From positions 1-64,000 of the forward strand of contig JAKBXW010000001.1 of assembly GCA_021840555.1 (NCBI GenBank): a stretch of 64,000 bases of DNA, read 5' to 3'. This stretch comes from Nitrospirota bacterium. GTDB taxonomy: Bacteria; Nitrospirota; Leptospirillia; Leptospirillales; Leptospirillaceae. How positions within the stretch are numbered: position 1 is the stretch's first letter; each line of letters begins with the position of its first letter. The translations under genes were made by a program, and so were the position numbers. Below are positions 25,243 to 34,600 of the stretch, piece after piece. Under the pieces are notes generated by a model. It saw only the letters and a list, made by a program, of their open reading frames with translations, made no database searches and was not told the origin of the DNA.

Positions 25243-25471
25243 CTCTTGTGAGGAAATGCCAGATTTTCATTATGCGTGGTGATCCCTGCTCATGATGAAT
25301 TTTGAGAGGTTTTTTATTCTGCTTGAATGCCAAAATCGTGAGTCAATAGAAAGAAATGGGATCAATAATATTCAGGAAGATGGAAGAAGAGAAGGAATTT
25401 TTTTGAAGTATGAGTTTGGGCATGTACCAAGGGATTTTACAGACTAAGCTTTGGGAAGAGTGGTATGCAGA
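25243..25471. other. AT-rich intergenic region
   Basis: 229 bases, clearly lower in GC than the surroundings, between the 40-aa frame and the initiator tRNA. I see no gene, no clear terminator and no strong repeat. Confidence 0.5.
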
Positions 25472-25548
<77 letters not shown>

Positions 25549-25807
25549 CGAAGACTATAGGCGAAAAAGGAGTTCTCTGTCAAGAAGAGGCGACCATGGA
25601 TTGAAAAATATCTTCATGGGCAGTTGTTAAATGAAATTGGAAAACGGGATGTTGGTCAGATGAGGCGGGAATCTGTTAAGCTTTGGGTTCGGGATTGCCG
25701 TCAAAATTGCAATTGGTGTTTTCTTCAAGGGGTCGAATAGTCCTCCCGGGGCAGGGCGAATGATTTTTGTCGAAGGCCCCCGGCCGATAATTTAAACGGG
25801 GAGATCT

Positions 25808-27211
25808 GTGCGATCGATGAATGCTGATGTTGATCTCGTAGTTCTGGGAGCCGGTTCCGCAGGCTATGTCGGAGCCATCCGGGCCGCTCAACTCGGAATG
25901 AGGGTGACGATCCTCGATCCCGCTCCCGTGGGGGGGACCTGCCTCCATGATGGCTGCATCCCGACCAAGGCCCTCCTGGAAGTCTCGGGATTCCTGCGCT
26001 CCCTTTCCGATGCCGAGCGATTCGGGGTTTCCGTTCCTTCTCCCTCACGAAATCCTGAAAAGCTGTCCTCGTACCGCTCCGCTATCATCGACAGGCTGAC
26101 CCGCGGCATCGAATTCCTTTTCAAAAAACACTGCATCACCCATATCCGGGCAAGGGGGACATTGCTGTCCCCCGGGCTCGTCAGGGTCATGGAAGACCCC
26201 CCGCGCGAGCTAAGAACGCGCTTCGTGCTTTTGGCCACGGGATCCCGTCCCCGCCCCCTGCCGGGGCTACCGTTCGATGGCCGCCGGATCCTTTCAAGCA
26301 CAGACCTTTTGCGTCTCGGGGAATTTGACGGGCGGATCGCCATCGTGGGGGGCGGAGCGATCGGCTGTGAGTTTGCGGACATCCTTTCCGCATTTGGAAG
26401 CTCCGTTCTCCTCCTGGAGCGGGAGTCCCGGCTTCTGCCGCTCGAGGATCCGGAGGTGGGGGAGGTCCTGTCACGAGAATTCTCCGGAATGGGAATCGAT
26501 GTCCGGACCGGGACGACATCCCTTTCTGCCCTTAAGGATTCCTCGGGCCTTTATCTTGAGTTCAGGGATGATAAAGGGCGACAGGAAGATGTGCAAACGG
26601 AGGCCGTTCTGGTCGCTATCGGCCGGGAGCCCGTCCTGGAAGGTCTCGGTCTTGAAAATGTCGGACTTTCGCCGGGAAAGGGAGGCTTTCTCCCCGTCGG
26701 TCCTCTGGGGGAAACGGCGGTGCCGGGGATCTATGCGGCGGGGGACATGGTCGGAGGTTTCCTCCTCGCCCACAAGGCGAGCCATGAAGCGGTCATTGCG
26801 GTCGAGGCGATGGCGGGGGGGGATCCCCGCCCCCTCGATCCTTCTCTGGTCCCCCGGGTGGTCTATACCCATCCCGAAGCGGTCTCCATCGGTCTGACCA
26901 GGGAAGAGGCTGAAGCGCGCGGTCTTTCGGTCGCTGAAGGTCGCTTTCCTCTCATGGCCAACGGTCGTTCCCTGATCGAGGGCAACCGGAGAGGCTTTTT
27001 CAAGGTCCTCTCGGAGAAGGAAACTGGCCGCATTCTGGGGTTTCACGGGATCGGCCCCCATGCGTCGGAAATGATCGGAGCCGTGGCGGCAGCGATGGGG
27101 AGCAAGGATGGAACGCGCCAGATCGCGGAAGGGATTTTCCCACATCCCACCGTGAGCGAAGCCATTCACGAGTCCTTCCTCGACATCGTCGGGAGGGCCA
27201 TTCATCGATGA
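25808..27211 (+). CDS. lpdA: Dihydrolipoyl dehydrogenase-like flavoprotein
   Basis: 467 aa pyridine-nucleotide disulfide oxidoreductase. FAD motif LVVLGAGSAGYVGAIRAAQ, redox disulfide C45/C50 (GGTCLHDGCIPTK), NAD motif IAIVGGGAIGCEFADILS, and the dimer-domain HPTVSEAIHESF with the catalytic His-Glu pair. It is the E3 subunit of 2-oxoacid dehydrogenase complexes or the glycine cleavage system; neither is encoded here. Start either GTG 25808 (GGGGAG four bases before) or ATG 25817. Confidence 0.88.
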   Translation: MRSMNADVDLVVLGAGSAGYVGAIRAAQLGMRVTILDPAPVGGTCLHDGCIPTKALLEVSGFLRSLSDAERFGVSVPSPSRNPEKLSSYRSAIIDRLTRGIEFLFKKHCITHIRARGTLLSPGLVRVMEDPPRELRTRFVLLATGSRPRPLPGLPFDGRRILSSTDLLRLGEFDGRIAIVGGGAIGCEFADILSAFGSSVLLLERESRLLPLEDPEVGEVLSREFSGMGIDVRTGTTSLSALKDSSGLYLEFRDDKGRQEDVQTEAVLVAIGREPVLEGLGLENVGLSPGKGGFLPVGPLGETAVPGIYAAGDMVGGFLLAHKASHEAVIAVEAMAGGDPRPLDPSLVPRVVYTHPEAVSIGLTREEAEARGLSVAEGRFPLMANGRSLIEGNRRGFFKVLSEKETGRILGFHGIGPHASEMIGAVAAAMGSKDGTRQIAEGIFPHPTVSEAIHESFLDIVGRAIHR

Positions 27212-27237
27212 TCGCATTTCATTATTAAGGGCTGATC

Positions 27238-28623
27238 GTGGGATTTGTCTCTCTGGTTTCCCCGATGCGGGACCTGACCCCCTGGAAAAAGATTCTCGAT
27301 TACGGGATTAATTCCAATGTTGTGACTTCTTTTGCTGCCGATTCGGCCGGGAAGATCGTCCTGTTTGAGGATGGTCTCATCCATATGACGAAATTGCCGG
27401 CCCGGTCCCTCTCGCGCATGCCTGTCCGGGATTTGTGGGAGCATCTGCTTCGCAAGGGGAATGCGCGCCCCCAGGGAGAAAAAGGGGGGGAGGACCTTTT
27501 TCGCCGGACCGACTTCCGGGGGCAGGGGGACCAGGGAACCCTGGTATGGTGGGGATTCCCCCTGGGAGCAATGCCTCCGCCCGCCGGAATCTATTTCCTG
27601 TCCTATTATGACCGGATGCCGACGGACAAACAGATGGAGACGATCGAATATCCCGCCATCGTCCAGATGAAGGACAAGATTCAGACGGCTGTGGCCCACC
27701 ATCTTCTCGATGAGTCCGACCAGCGGGTTCTGCACGAGGAGATCGCGCGGCTGATGGAGTGGGAGGCAGAACGCTTCAAGTTCAACCGGGTCTTTCTGGT
27801 CGACGGGGTGACGCTCGATGACGGTCCTCGGCCGATCTACCTCCAGTTCGATGGTCCCGAAGACAACCTCCGGATGACCCAGGAAAATGTATCGATCGGG
27901 GATGTCCAGTTCTTCAAGAAGATTTCCGAGGGGGGAGCCAGACCGGCCCTGGTCGAGCATACCGAGAAGCCTTATCGCTACGAGATCATGCTTCCCCTGA
28001 CCTGGTACATCCATGTGATGGGATGGATCGGGATCCCGTTTCCTTCTCTCGACCTTTGGATGAAGCCGGTCCGTCTCAACTTCGAGGAGATCGTCCGGAA
28101 CATGGGGGATGCCCTCGGTGAAGAGCGCATGGCCCTTGGACTCCTTCCGAAGTATGATGTCCATCGGGGCCTTTTCGAGGAGGAAAGCTTTCTGATGCTG
28201 ATGGAGGGAATGATCGTTCGGCATCCTCCCCGTCCATTCGTCATCCTGCGGGTTCAGAGCGACCCAGCCTCCCAGGACATCCTTCAGCGGGTTCTGGACA
28301 AGTCGAAGAGACCTTCGGACATTCTGGCCCAGGGCAGTGACGGGTTGTTGCTTCTTTTTCCGGACCAGGACATATCTCGCGCAAAGGGAATCGAAGACCG
28401 TTACCGAGAGGTTCTCGAAAAACTTGTTTCGGCCAATCCTGCTCTCTCAATCACGCTCTCCGTCTTCTGGTTTCCCTCCACGGCCTGGACGAGCCACGAC
28501 CTTCTGAAGGCCCTTGAGGCACGACCAACAATGGCTATCACACCCAACGCGGCCGGAACCACCACCCAGAAAGCCTTTGAGGATTGGTTCAAGCGCTTTC
28601 TCGTTCTGAAGGACTGGGAGTGA
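27238..28623 (+). CDS. Protein with degenerate GGDEF domain keeping the RxxD I-site
   Basis: 461 aa from GTG 27238. The first 310 residues match no family I know. The C-terminal 150 residues have the shape of a GGDEF domain, but the catalytic motif after RPSDILAQG reads SDGLL instead of GGDEF. The inhibitory c-di-GMP-binding RxxD (RPSD) is kept at the right distance, and LSITLSVFWFP matches the usual strand near the end of the fold. It probably cannot make c-di-GMP and may bind it. Overlaps the next gene by four bases (GTGA). Confidence 0.65.
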   Translation: MGFVSLVSPMRDLTPWKKILDYGINSNVVTSFAADSAGKIVLFEDGLIHMTKLPARSLSRMPVRDLWEHLLRKGNARPQGEKGGEDLFRRTDFRGQGDQGTLVWWGFPLGAMPPPAGIYFLSYYDRMPTDKQMETIEYPAIVQMKDKIQTAVAHHLLDESDQRVLHEEIARLMEWEAERFKFNRVFLVDGVTLDDGPRPIYLQFDGPEDNLRMTQENVSIGDVQFFKKISEGGARPALVEHTEKPYRYEIMLPLTWYIHVMGWIGIPFPSLDLWMKPVRLNFEEIVRNMGDALGEERMALGLLPKYDVHRGLFEEESFLMLMEGMIVRHPPRPFVILRVQSDPASQDILQRVLDKSKRPSDILAQGSDGLLLLFPDQDISRAKGIEDRYREVLEKLVSANPALSITLSVFWFPSTAWTSHDLLKALEARPTMAITPNAAGTTTQKAFEDWFKRFLVLKDWE

Positions 28624-29597
28624 AGGCCTCGGTGACTCTTGTGAAAAGTGGACTGCTTCCATTTGTTCTGGCGGTTTTTCAGGCTATTCTGTCTCCGAGC
28701 ATCTCATTGGCCCAAAAGTCCTCGCAGGCCGACCATGTCTTTGTCATCATCATGGAAAACAAGGGTTATCGGGAGATTGTCCACGGATCGGATGCCCCCT
28801 ATTTCAACAGCCTTGTCGGGGGACGATTGACCAACTACTGGAGCCTCGCCCATCCGAGTCTGCCGAACTATGTCGCGATGATGGGGGCTTGGCCCCCCCT
28901 TCCTGTTTCAGACGATCCACACATCCGGATTCAGGGGGACAGCTTCCCCGAGGAAATGGTTCGCCATGGGCACTCCGTCGGTTCGTACATGCAGGGACTC
29001 CCCGGGGACGGATTCGGAGGCTCCAAGGCTCCCCTTCTGTTCGTCCGTTACGTCCTGAAGCACGATCCTTTTCTTCTGTTTTCTCGCCTCAGAAAAAGCC
29101 CCGTCAGAAGAACGGTTGTTCCCCTCTCCCGGCTCCGGGAGGATCTCGCCCGGGGAGATGTCCCGGCGTTTGCCCTCGTCGTTCCCGACCTATGCAACGA
29201 CATGCACGGAGCCTTCACCTGCCATTTTCATAACCGGCATGAACTCGTGAGGGCCGGGGACCGATTTCTCGCCCGCTGGATTCCGGCTATCGAGGACTCC
29301 TCCCTTTACCATAACGGCCATGTCTGGATCTTCGTCCTCTGGGACGAGTCGGGGTATTCGGGAAAACAAGGGGATATCAATGCTTTGAAGCCGGACATGC
29401 TCAGGATTCATGGGGGAGGGAGGGTCCCCTTCCTATGGATCGACTCTAGGGATCCGACTCCGTGGCGATCACACTGTTTCTCGAACCACTACTCCCTTCT
29501 CGAGACGCTTACCCGCAACTTCGACTTGCCAGACCTGGCGCCACCGGGTGAACGGATTCCCTTGCCGGTAAAAAACAAACCCTGTCCTGGGCGGTGA
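28620..29597 (+). CDS. Secreted phosphoesterase (PF04185-like, AcpA/phospholipase C superfamily)
   Basis: About 325 aa from GTG 28620, which overlaps the preceding stop as GTGA and has AAGGA six bases upstream. Signal peptide about 1-31 (hydrophobic LPFVLAVFQAILSPSISLAQ). The mature part has the superfamily pattern HVFVIIMENKGY (metal-binding Glu-Asn), the Tyr/His-rich segment LAHPSLPNYVAM, ALVVPDLCNDMH and WDESGYSG. Likely a periplasmic phosphatase or phospholipase; substrate unknown. Confidence 0.8.
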   Translation: MKASVTLVKSGLLPFVLAVFQAILSPSISLAQKSSQADHVFVIIMENKGYREIVHGSDAPYFNSLVGGRLTNYWSLAHPSLPNYVAMMGAWPPLPVSDDPHIRIQGDSFPEEMVRHGHSVGSYMQGLPGDGFGGSKAPLLFVRYVLKHDPFLLFSRLRKSPVRRTVVPLSRLREDLARGDVPAFALVVPDLCNDMHGAFTCHFHNRHELVRAGDRFLARWIPAIEDSSLYHNGHVWIFVLWDESGYSGKQGDINALKPDMLRIHGGGRVPFLWIDSRDPTPWRSHCFSNHYSLLETLTRNFDLPDLAPPGERIPLPVKNKPCPGR

Positions 29598-29744
29598 CGT
29601 GTTACGGGAGCCCATACCATTGGGTCGGTCTGCTCCCACTGCCATAAGGTTACTGAAAAATGTCCGGCTTGATCCTCCCGATAGTGTGGACTAAGATCAA
29701 AAGTGTGGGATGTTCCGGACAATTGACAGGGAAAGGACGAATCG
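29598..29744. other. Upstream region of the DsrE-TusA pair
   Basis: 147 bases with the ribosome site AAGGAC just before the DsrE start. I see GATC-bounded sequence with weak symmetry and no convincing consensus promoter. Confidence 0.4.
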
Positions 29745-30137
29745 ATGGAACGGATTTCCTTTGTGTTGGCCTCCGACTCTCTCGAAAAGATGCATGCCGT
29801 CGGTCTCATGGCATCCGTTGCTGCGGTGAGCCAGATGGAAGTGAATGTCTTCGTGACGATGAACGCCGTCACCGCATTCCGAAAATCAACGGTAGAAAAA
29901 AAAGGTTTCAAGGTGGACGGGGAGATCGGACGACATCTTCTCGAGAAAGGCGGCCCCATGTTTTACGATCTTCTCCAGCAGGGAAAGATGATGGGATCCC
30001 TCAAGGTCTATGCGTGCGCGATGGCGCTCGAACTCGTCGGGGAGAAGCTCGACGAGTTTGTCCCGGTTTTCGACGAAGTGCTGGGTGTGGCGGGATTCCT
30101 GGGAAAAGCCGAGGGTGGCCAGGTTCTTTTTGTTTGA
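29745..30137 (+). CDS. DsrE/DsrF-like sulfurtransferase family protein
   Basis: 130 aa, alpha/beta DsrE fold: N-terminal strand RISFVLAS, NVFVTMNAV, and the conserved cysteine C91 in VYACAMALELVG at the position of the persulfide cysteine of DsrE/TusD. It sits 28 bases before a tusA homologue, a classic DsrE-TusA pairing in sulfur-oxidising and sulfur-trafficking bacteria. Cytoplasmic sulfur carrier by inference. Confidence 0.82.
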   Translation: MERISFVLASDSLEKMHAVGLMASVAAVSQMEVNVFVTMNAVTAFRKSTVEKKGFKVDGEIGRHLLEKGGPMFYDLLQQGKMMGSLKVYACAMALELVGEKLDEFVPVFDEVLGVAGFLGKAEGGQVLFV

Positions 30138-30165
30138 CAACGTTTGAAGGAACAGGAGAGAAAGA

Positions 30166-30414
30166 ATGGCAGAAGACACAAGCGTGAAAATCGACGAAAT
30201 CGTTGACGGGCGTGGCCTTTTTTGTCCTGGTCCCCTGATGGAGCTGATCAAGACTATCCAGCTTAAACCTGTCGGGACGGTTCTTTCGGTTCTTTCCACC
30301 GACGAAGGGTCGGCGAAGGATATTCCGGCATGGATTCAGAAGGTCGGGCAGGAATATCTGAAGACGGAAAAGAAAGAGGGCTACTGGGAGGTTATTGTCA
30401 AAAAGGTGAAGTGA
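30166..30414 (+). CDS. tusA: TusA-family sulfur carrier protein
   Basis: 82 aa with the family signature (GRGLFCPGPLMEL, persulfide C20 in CPGP) and the two-layer fold ending WEVIVKKVK. TusA moves protein-bound persulfide between sulfurtransferases. Strong GGAG ribosome site; a terminator follows 33 bases later, so it ends the DsrE-TusA unit. Possible donor to, or acceptor from, the altered IscS of this window. Confidence 0.88.
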   Translation: MAEDTSVKIDEIVDGRGLFCPGPLMELIKTIQLKPVGTVLSVLSTDEGSAKDIPAWIQKVGQEYLKTEKKEGYWEVIVKKVK

Positions 30415-30447
30415 AAAAGTTGTGACCCTCTTTTTGGAACAGGAATG

Positions 30448-30478
30448 AAACGGACCTGATATAAGGGTCCGTTTTTTT
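30448..30478 (+). terminator. Rho-independent terminator after tusA
   Basis: Stem AAACGGACC / GGTCCGTTT with a nine-base loop, followed by seven T residues. Confidence 0.85.
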
Positions 30479-30479
30479 G

Positions 30480-31712
30480 TCAATGATCGGGAGGTTCTGC
30501 TTCCGCCATTTCGAGATAACGGGAAATGTCGGCAGGTGAAAGGCCGAGTTCCCTAGGATGATAGGTCTGCTTGACGCGGGAGCGGTCGATGGTGGACAAG
30601 GTGAGGCGGACAGGCTCCGGAAGGGGAACCCCTGGTTTTGAGAAAATGGCAAGAAGGTCGACAGGCCCGGTGTGGGTGTCCGGGTCCTTGTAGGAGGTGA
30701 TCATGGCGATCCGCCCATCGGTGAGAAGCACGAGGGATGCTACCGGATAAATGCCCACCATCTGGACGAGATTTGCGATCGCCCGCGGATCGAGCTTGTG
30801 CAGTTCGCGCTCCAGAAGGTAGGAGAGCGTTTTCGCGGGTGAAAGCGGAGGACGGTAAATCCTACCGGCCGTGAGGGCTTCGTAGATGTCTAGAACCATC
30901 AGGGAGCGACTGACCGGATCAATGTCGGGCAGATCCAGTCCGAACGGGTAACCGCCTCCCCCCTTCCGTTCGTGATGCTCCATGGCCACATGGGTGCAGA
31001 GCCCGCGCACCAGATCGTCCTTCGACTTCGACAGGATGGAATGGCCGAGTTTCGGATGGCGTTTCATCGTATCCCACTCGTTCGGTTCAAGTTTGCCAGG
31101 TTTTTTCAGAATATCGAGAGGAATGAGGGCCTTCCCGATATCGTGAAGAAGAGCGGCCAGCCCCCACCTCGGAATCTCCTCTTGGGGAACTCCGGTCTGT
31201 TTGGCCAGTCCCATGGCGAGAATCATGGTGTTCGCGGAGTGGACGTAGGATTCGTCGTCGACTTCGGACAAGGTGACGAGAAAGGAGTTTTTGCGGGGAT
31301 CCCTCAGCAGCATCTCCAGTGTTTCAACCACCTGATTGCGAAGAGGAGCCACATCGAGCACATTCCCCATGCGAACTTCGCTGAAACTCTTCGCGACGAC
31401 CGCGACCGTCTTGTCGTGGAGGGCGTTCCATTCCTTGAGGGTCGGGATGGGAAGAACTTCCATCTCCCGGAAGATCGGACTTTCCCCCTCCTCCGGTCGC
31501 CTGCCCGTTTCCTTTCCTGGGGCTGCAGCGGGTTGCGGGTCGGGAATACGGACCGTCACCATGCGGATCCCGTTCTCCTTAAGCTTCCGGATTTCCTCTC
31601 TGGACTGGACTCGGAACCGATGAAAAAGGATGTTGGTTTCCAGCCAGCTCTTGTCCAGAGCCACAACCTCCATGCCGATTTCAAGTTTTTCTACGGGAAT
31701 GATCTTGTTCAT
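30480..31712 (-). CDS. HD-GYP domain cyclic-di-GMP phosphodiesterase
   Basis: 410 aa. N-terminal DUF3391-type domain (KLEIGMEVVALDKSWLETN in part), then an HD-GYP domain: HDIGK at the metal site, HPKLGHSIL, MEHHERKGGGGYPFG (GYP triad, with Gly replacing the usual Asp of HHExxDGxGYP) and VLDIYEALTAGRIYR. It should degrade c-di-GMP to pGpG or GMP. Transcribed with the TrpD-like gene upstream (4-base overlap). Confidence 0.88.
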   Translation of the reverse strand: MNKIIPVEKLEIGMEVVALDKSWLETNILFHRFRVQSREEIRKLKENGIRMVTVRIPDPQPAAAPGKETGRRPEEGESPIFREMEVLPIPTLKEWNALHDKTVAVVAKSFSEVRMGNVLDVAPLRNQVVETLEMLLRDPRKNSFLVTLSEVDDESYVHSANTMILAMGLAKQTGVPQEEIPRWGLAALLHDIGKALIPLDILKKPGKLEPNEWDTMKRHPKLGHSILSKSKDDLVRGLCTHVAMEHHERKGGGGYPFGLDLPDIDPVSRSLMVLDIYEALTAGRIYRPPLSPAKTLSYLLERELHKLDPRAIANLVQMVGIYPVASLVLLTDGRIAMITSYKDPDTHTGPVDLLAIFSKPGVPLPEPVRLTLSTIDRSRVKQTYHPRELGLSPADISRYLEMAEAEPPDH

Positions 31713-32728
31713 GGGACACTCCGGAGGGGGGAAGGGGAAGGATCGGACGGATTAGAGGGAGCGTCTGCCAGTCGTTCCTCCGCCTCGGAAAAGCTCTTGC
31801 ATTTTCCCGAGGCAAAAAGGAAAAGGGCTGTCTGGCGTTTCAGGAGCCGGGCCAGAGGGTGGGAAGGATCGCTTACAATCTCCCGGATAAACAAGCTCTC
31901 TCCCGGGGAAGGCATAGGTCCCGTTTCTCCGGAAGGCGCCGGAATGGTGACGGGCTGGAGATCCGGCCCGGAGGCAGGGTCCAGAAGATGGCAGAGTGTC
32001 GGACGGTGGGGGTGGAGATCCACTCCTCCCTCGGAGCCACAGACGAAGAGTATGCGGTGGGAAGGGGAGACTCCGCTGCGATCAAGGGCCTGGCGGAGCT
32101 TGTCGATGATCGGTTCATGAAAGATGCCGATGATCTGGGCGGTGGCATTCAATGGGTTTACGCATTTTTCGACGGTGTTCCAGAGGGTGCGGAGGCCCAG
32201 TTCCTGGCGCAGGGGCAGAAGGCGGGCGAGCTCCGGAAGAAAGGTTTCCTGGGAAAGGCAGAGGACCGACCCCTCCCCCTCGGAAGGCCAGGGACCCGGC
32301 AGGGAGGAGGGCGTCCGTCCGAGGGCTTTCCAGACGTCAAGGACCCCCGGCCCCTGTTTGACTGGGACCATGGAAAGGCCGTGGAGGACGATCCTGAGTC
32401 CCGACCGGGATGCCGCGAGCGCGGCGGGAACGACGAGGCTCAGGGAGCGTTTCCTGCCGTCGTAGGGGTCGCCGACATCGAGATCGGCCCTTGTCGGACC
32501 GGCAAGAGTGAGCTTCTCTCTAAGGGCGTCGAGAAACCCTCCCATTTCTTCGGCGGTTTCCCCCTTCAGGCGAAGTCCCAGAAGAAGAGCGCCGGTCTGG
32601 GCGGAGGTCGCACTTCCGGAAAGAATGAGTTTGGCGGCCGAGGCCGCCTCGGCCCGGGTAAGATCCCTCGCGCCAAGAGGACCTGTCCCGACCTTTTTGA
32701 TGTATTCCCTTATCATTTCCGGTTGCAC
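31709..32728 (-). CDS. Anthranilate phosphoribosyltransferase-like (TrpD2/YbiB type) protein
   Basis: 339 aa from GTG 32726-32728 (ATG 12 bases later is possible). Glycosyltransferase family 3 fold: N-terminal helical domain with SGSATSAQTGALLLGLRLKG (shortened), then DPYDGRKRSLSL and LRTLWNTVEKCVNPLN. The TrpD substrate motif KHGNR is altered to LHGLS, as in the YbiB/TrpD2 group that binds nucleic acid rather than making tryptophan. Function uncertain. Confidence 0.75.
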   Translation of the reverse strand: MQPEMIREYIKKVGTGPLGARDLTRAEAASAAKLILSGSATSAQTGALLLGLRLKGETAEEMGGFLDALREKLTLAGPTRADLDVGDPYDGRKRSLSLVVPAALAASRSGLRIVLHGLSMVPVKQGPGVLDVWKALGRTPSSLPGPWPSEGEGSVLCLSQETFLPELARLLPLRQELGLRTLWNTVEKCVNPLNATAQIIGIFHEPIIDKLRQALDRSGVSPSHRILFVCGSEGGVDLHPHRPTLCHLLDPASGPDLQPVTIPAPSGETGPMPSPGESLFIREIVSDPSHPLARLLKRQTALFLFASGKCKSFSEAEERLADAPSNPSDPSPSPLRSVP

Positions 32729-32768
32729 AGCATCCTCATTGTCGCTCCGGGCATGTATGAAACGAAGG

Positions 32769-33464
32769 TCAAAGTCCTCCGAGACGCTTCAGGACAATGT
32801 CTCCCGGGACCGCCGCCGGAGAGAGGTCCCTGAGGTAGAGGATCGTCTTCAGGATGTCTTCGGGCTGGATCATCTCGGATTCGGGAACGGGAGCCCCCGA
32901 CACCAGAGGAGTCGCCACATAACCCGGGCAGATTGCAACCGCCTTCACACCGCTGGGCGCCCCCTCGGCCAGCAATGACCCGGTCAAACCCCTCAATGCG
33001 AACTTGGTCATGGAGTAGAGGGAGGATCCTGCCCAGGCTTCGAGGCCAGCCACGGAGGAAATGTTGACGATCAGCCCGTCTCCTTGTTTTTTCATGATCG
33101 GCAGGGTCGCCCGGGAAAGCAGAAAAGGGGCTCTCAGATTCACCGCCATCAACCGCTCGAACTCCTCGAGGGTCGTCTCCTCGATTTCACCGAATGTGGC
33201 AATGCCGGCATTGTTCACCAGAAGGTCGATTTTATGGGACAGGGCGTCCGTGGATGCCTTGATCAGTCGTTCGACCTCTTCCGGTCTTTCCAGGTCGCAG
33301 GCAAGGGTGTGGAGCGTTCCGGCCATGCCTTTGGCCTCCTCCCTGAACTGCCCGAGGCGTCCGCTGTTTCTGCCGGTGGCGAAGACGTTGTGACCGAGGG
33401 CGAGAAGGCCTTGAGCCACCGAAAGTCCTATCCCGGAGGTGGCGCCGGTGACCAGGGCATTCAT
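32769..33464 (-). CDS. SDR-family oxidoreductase
   Basis: 231 aa. Classical short-chain dehydrogenase: cofactor motif TGATSGIGLSVAQ, NNAG in LLVNNAGIATFG, catalytic serine in VNISSVAG and YxxxK in SLYSMTKFAL. ATG 33462-33464 overlaps the mazG stop (ATGA). The longer upstream frame lies inside mazG in another frame and is ignored. Substrate unknown. Confidence 0.87.
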   Translation of the reverse strand: MNALVTGATSGIGLSVAQGLLALGHNVFATGRNSGRLGQFREEAKGMAGTLHTLACDLERPEEVERLIKASTDALSHKIDLLVNNAGIATFGEIEETTLEEFERLMAVNLRAPFLLSRATLPIMKKQGDGLIVNISSVAGLEAWAGSSLYSMTKFALRGLTGSLLAEGAPSGVKAVAICPGYVATPLVSGAPVPESEMIQPEDILKTILYLRDLSPAAVPGDIVLKRLGGL

Positions 33465-34342
33465 GGCTCTTTTTGCTCCTCTTTCCGGGGTTTCTTGGAT
33501 TCCGTCCAGAGATCCTCCCATTGTTCGGATGTCAGCTCGGCGAGCGGAATCCCTCTCGAGGCCGCCTCCCGTTCCATGAAGTGGAAACGGTCCCTGAACT
33601 TCCTGTTTGCGGCGGACAGCGCCTCCTCTGGCCGGATTCCCGAAAGCCTCGCGAACTGGGCCAGAACAAAGAGAAGATCGCCGATCTCCTCCGACAGACG
33701 TTCGGGGCCTTCGAGGCGCGCCTCGAGGACTTCCTGCCACTCCTCGAGAACTTTAGGACAGACCTCGTCGGGGGAGCGCCAGTCGAATCCGACACGCCCC
33801 GCCTTCTGGCCCTGTTTTGCCGCGACCGTCAACGCGGGCATGGTGAGCGGGATTCCGTCGAGGACCGATTGTCGGTCCCGGTGTTCCGGCTCTTTCCGTT
33901 TTTTATCCTCCCATGTCTCCCAGATCGCTTCAAGGCTTTTTCCGGGAGCGGGAGCCTCGAAGACATGGGGATGGCGGGAAACCATCTTGCGGGCCGCTCC
34001 GTCGAAAATGGTGCCGAGAGACTGGCCTGACTTCTCCCACAAAATTCGTCGGGCCATAAAAAGAATGACGAACAGATCCCCCATTTCCCGGGCGATGTTT
34101 TCGGAGTCGTCCTTCTGGACCGACTCTTCGAGCTCGAAAATTTCATCCTTGAGGTCTGCCACAAGGGCGGACAGGGTTTGTTTCCTGTCGAAGGGGCATC
34201 CATTTTCACCCCGGAGATGGTCGATGATCCGCGAAAGCCGCCGGAGTCCCTGAAGATCCCCCGGGGTTTCCGTCAGGGGCCGGGCGCGGTGGTCCGGTGC
34301 ATCGTGAAGGTTTTCGAGATAGCGGGACGGATCGAAGGTCAT
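33461..34342 (-). CDS. mazG: Nucleoside triphosphate pyrophosphohydrolase MazG
   Basis: 293 aa with two MazG repeats: the first around CPFDRKQTLSALVADLKDE and EMGDLFVILFMAR, the second around KVLEEWQEVLEA and EEIGDLLFVLAQFAR (ExxE12-28ExxD metal motifs). Hydrolyses NTPs and dNTPs to monophosphates. AGGAG lies five bases before ATG 34340-34342. Confidence 0.92.
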   Translation of the reverse strand: MTFDPSRYLENLHDAPDHRARPLTETPGDLQGLRRLSRIIDHLRGENGCPFDRKQTLSALVADLKDEIFELEESVQKDDSENIAREMGDLFVILFMARRILWEKSGQSLGTIFDGAARKMVSRHPHVFEAPAPGKSLEAIWETWEDKKRKEPEHRDRQSVLDGIPLTMPALTVAAKQGQKAGRVGFDWRSPDEVCPKVLEEWQEVLEARLEGPERLSEEIGDLLFVLAQFARLSGIRPEEALSAANRKFRDRFHFMEREAASRGIPLAELTSEQWEDLWTESKKPRKEEQKEP

Positions 34343-34531
34343 GGATTCTCCTGAGCTCTGGAGGGTCTGGGGTTTCATTATACGGGGATCGCGCCTCAGG
34401 GGGAAGTGCATCCAGACAAAGATTGGACATCCGACATCTTGATAATGTAATGCAAGAGTCGGGTGAGGCTTTGAGGAAGGATCGCAAGGGAGGCCCGAAA
34501 ATTTCCTTCCGGGATGATGGGGGGGAAGGGG
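34343..34531. other. Intergenic region upstream of mazG
   Basis: 189 bases leading up to the promoter at 34532 on the plus strand. I see no gene. The last 40 bases before the promoter are strongly G-rich. Confidence 0.4.
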
Positions 34532-34560
34532 TTGACAGATAGGGAGGGGGAGTATATATT
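34532..34560 (+). promoter_or_regulatory. Near-consensus sigma-70 promoter with no clear gene
   Basis: TTGACA at 34532-34537, exactly 17 bases, then TATATT at 34555-34560. It is as good as the promoter at 14071. The expected transcript starts near 34567 and runs through a 25-codon frame, several short frames and a GC-rich stretch, with no intact gene. Confidence 0.8.
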
Positions 34561-34600
34561 CTCTTTCGAGAAAAAACGAGGCTTTCTGTTTGATGTTTTC

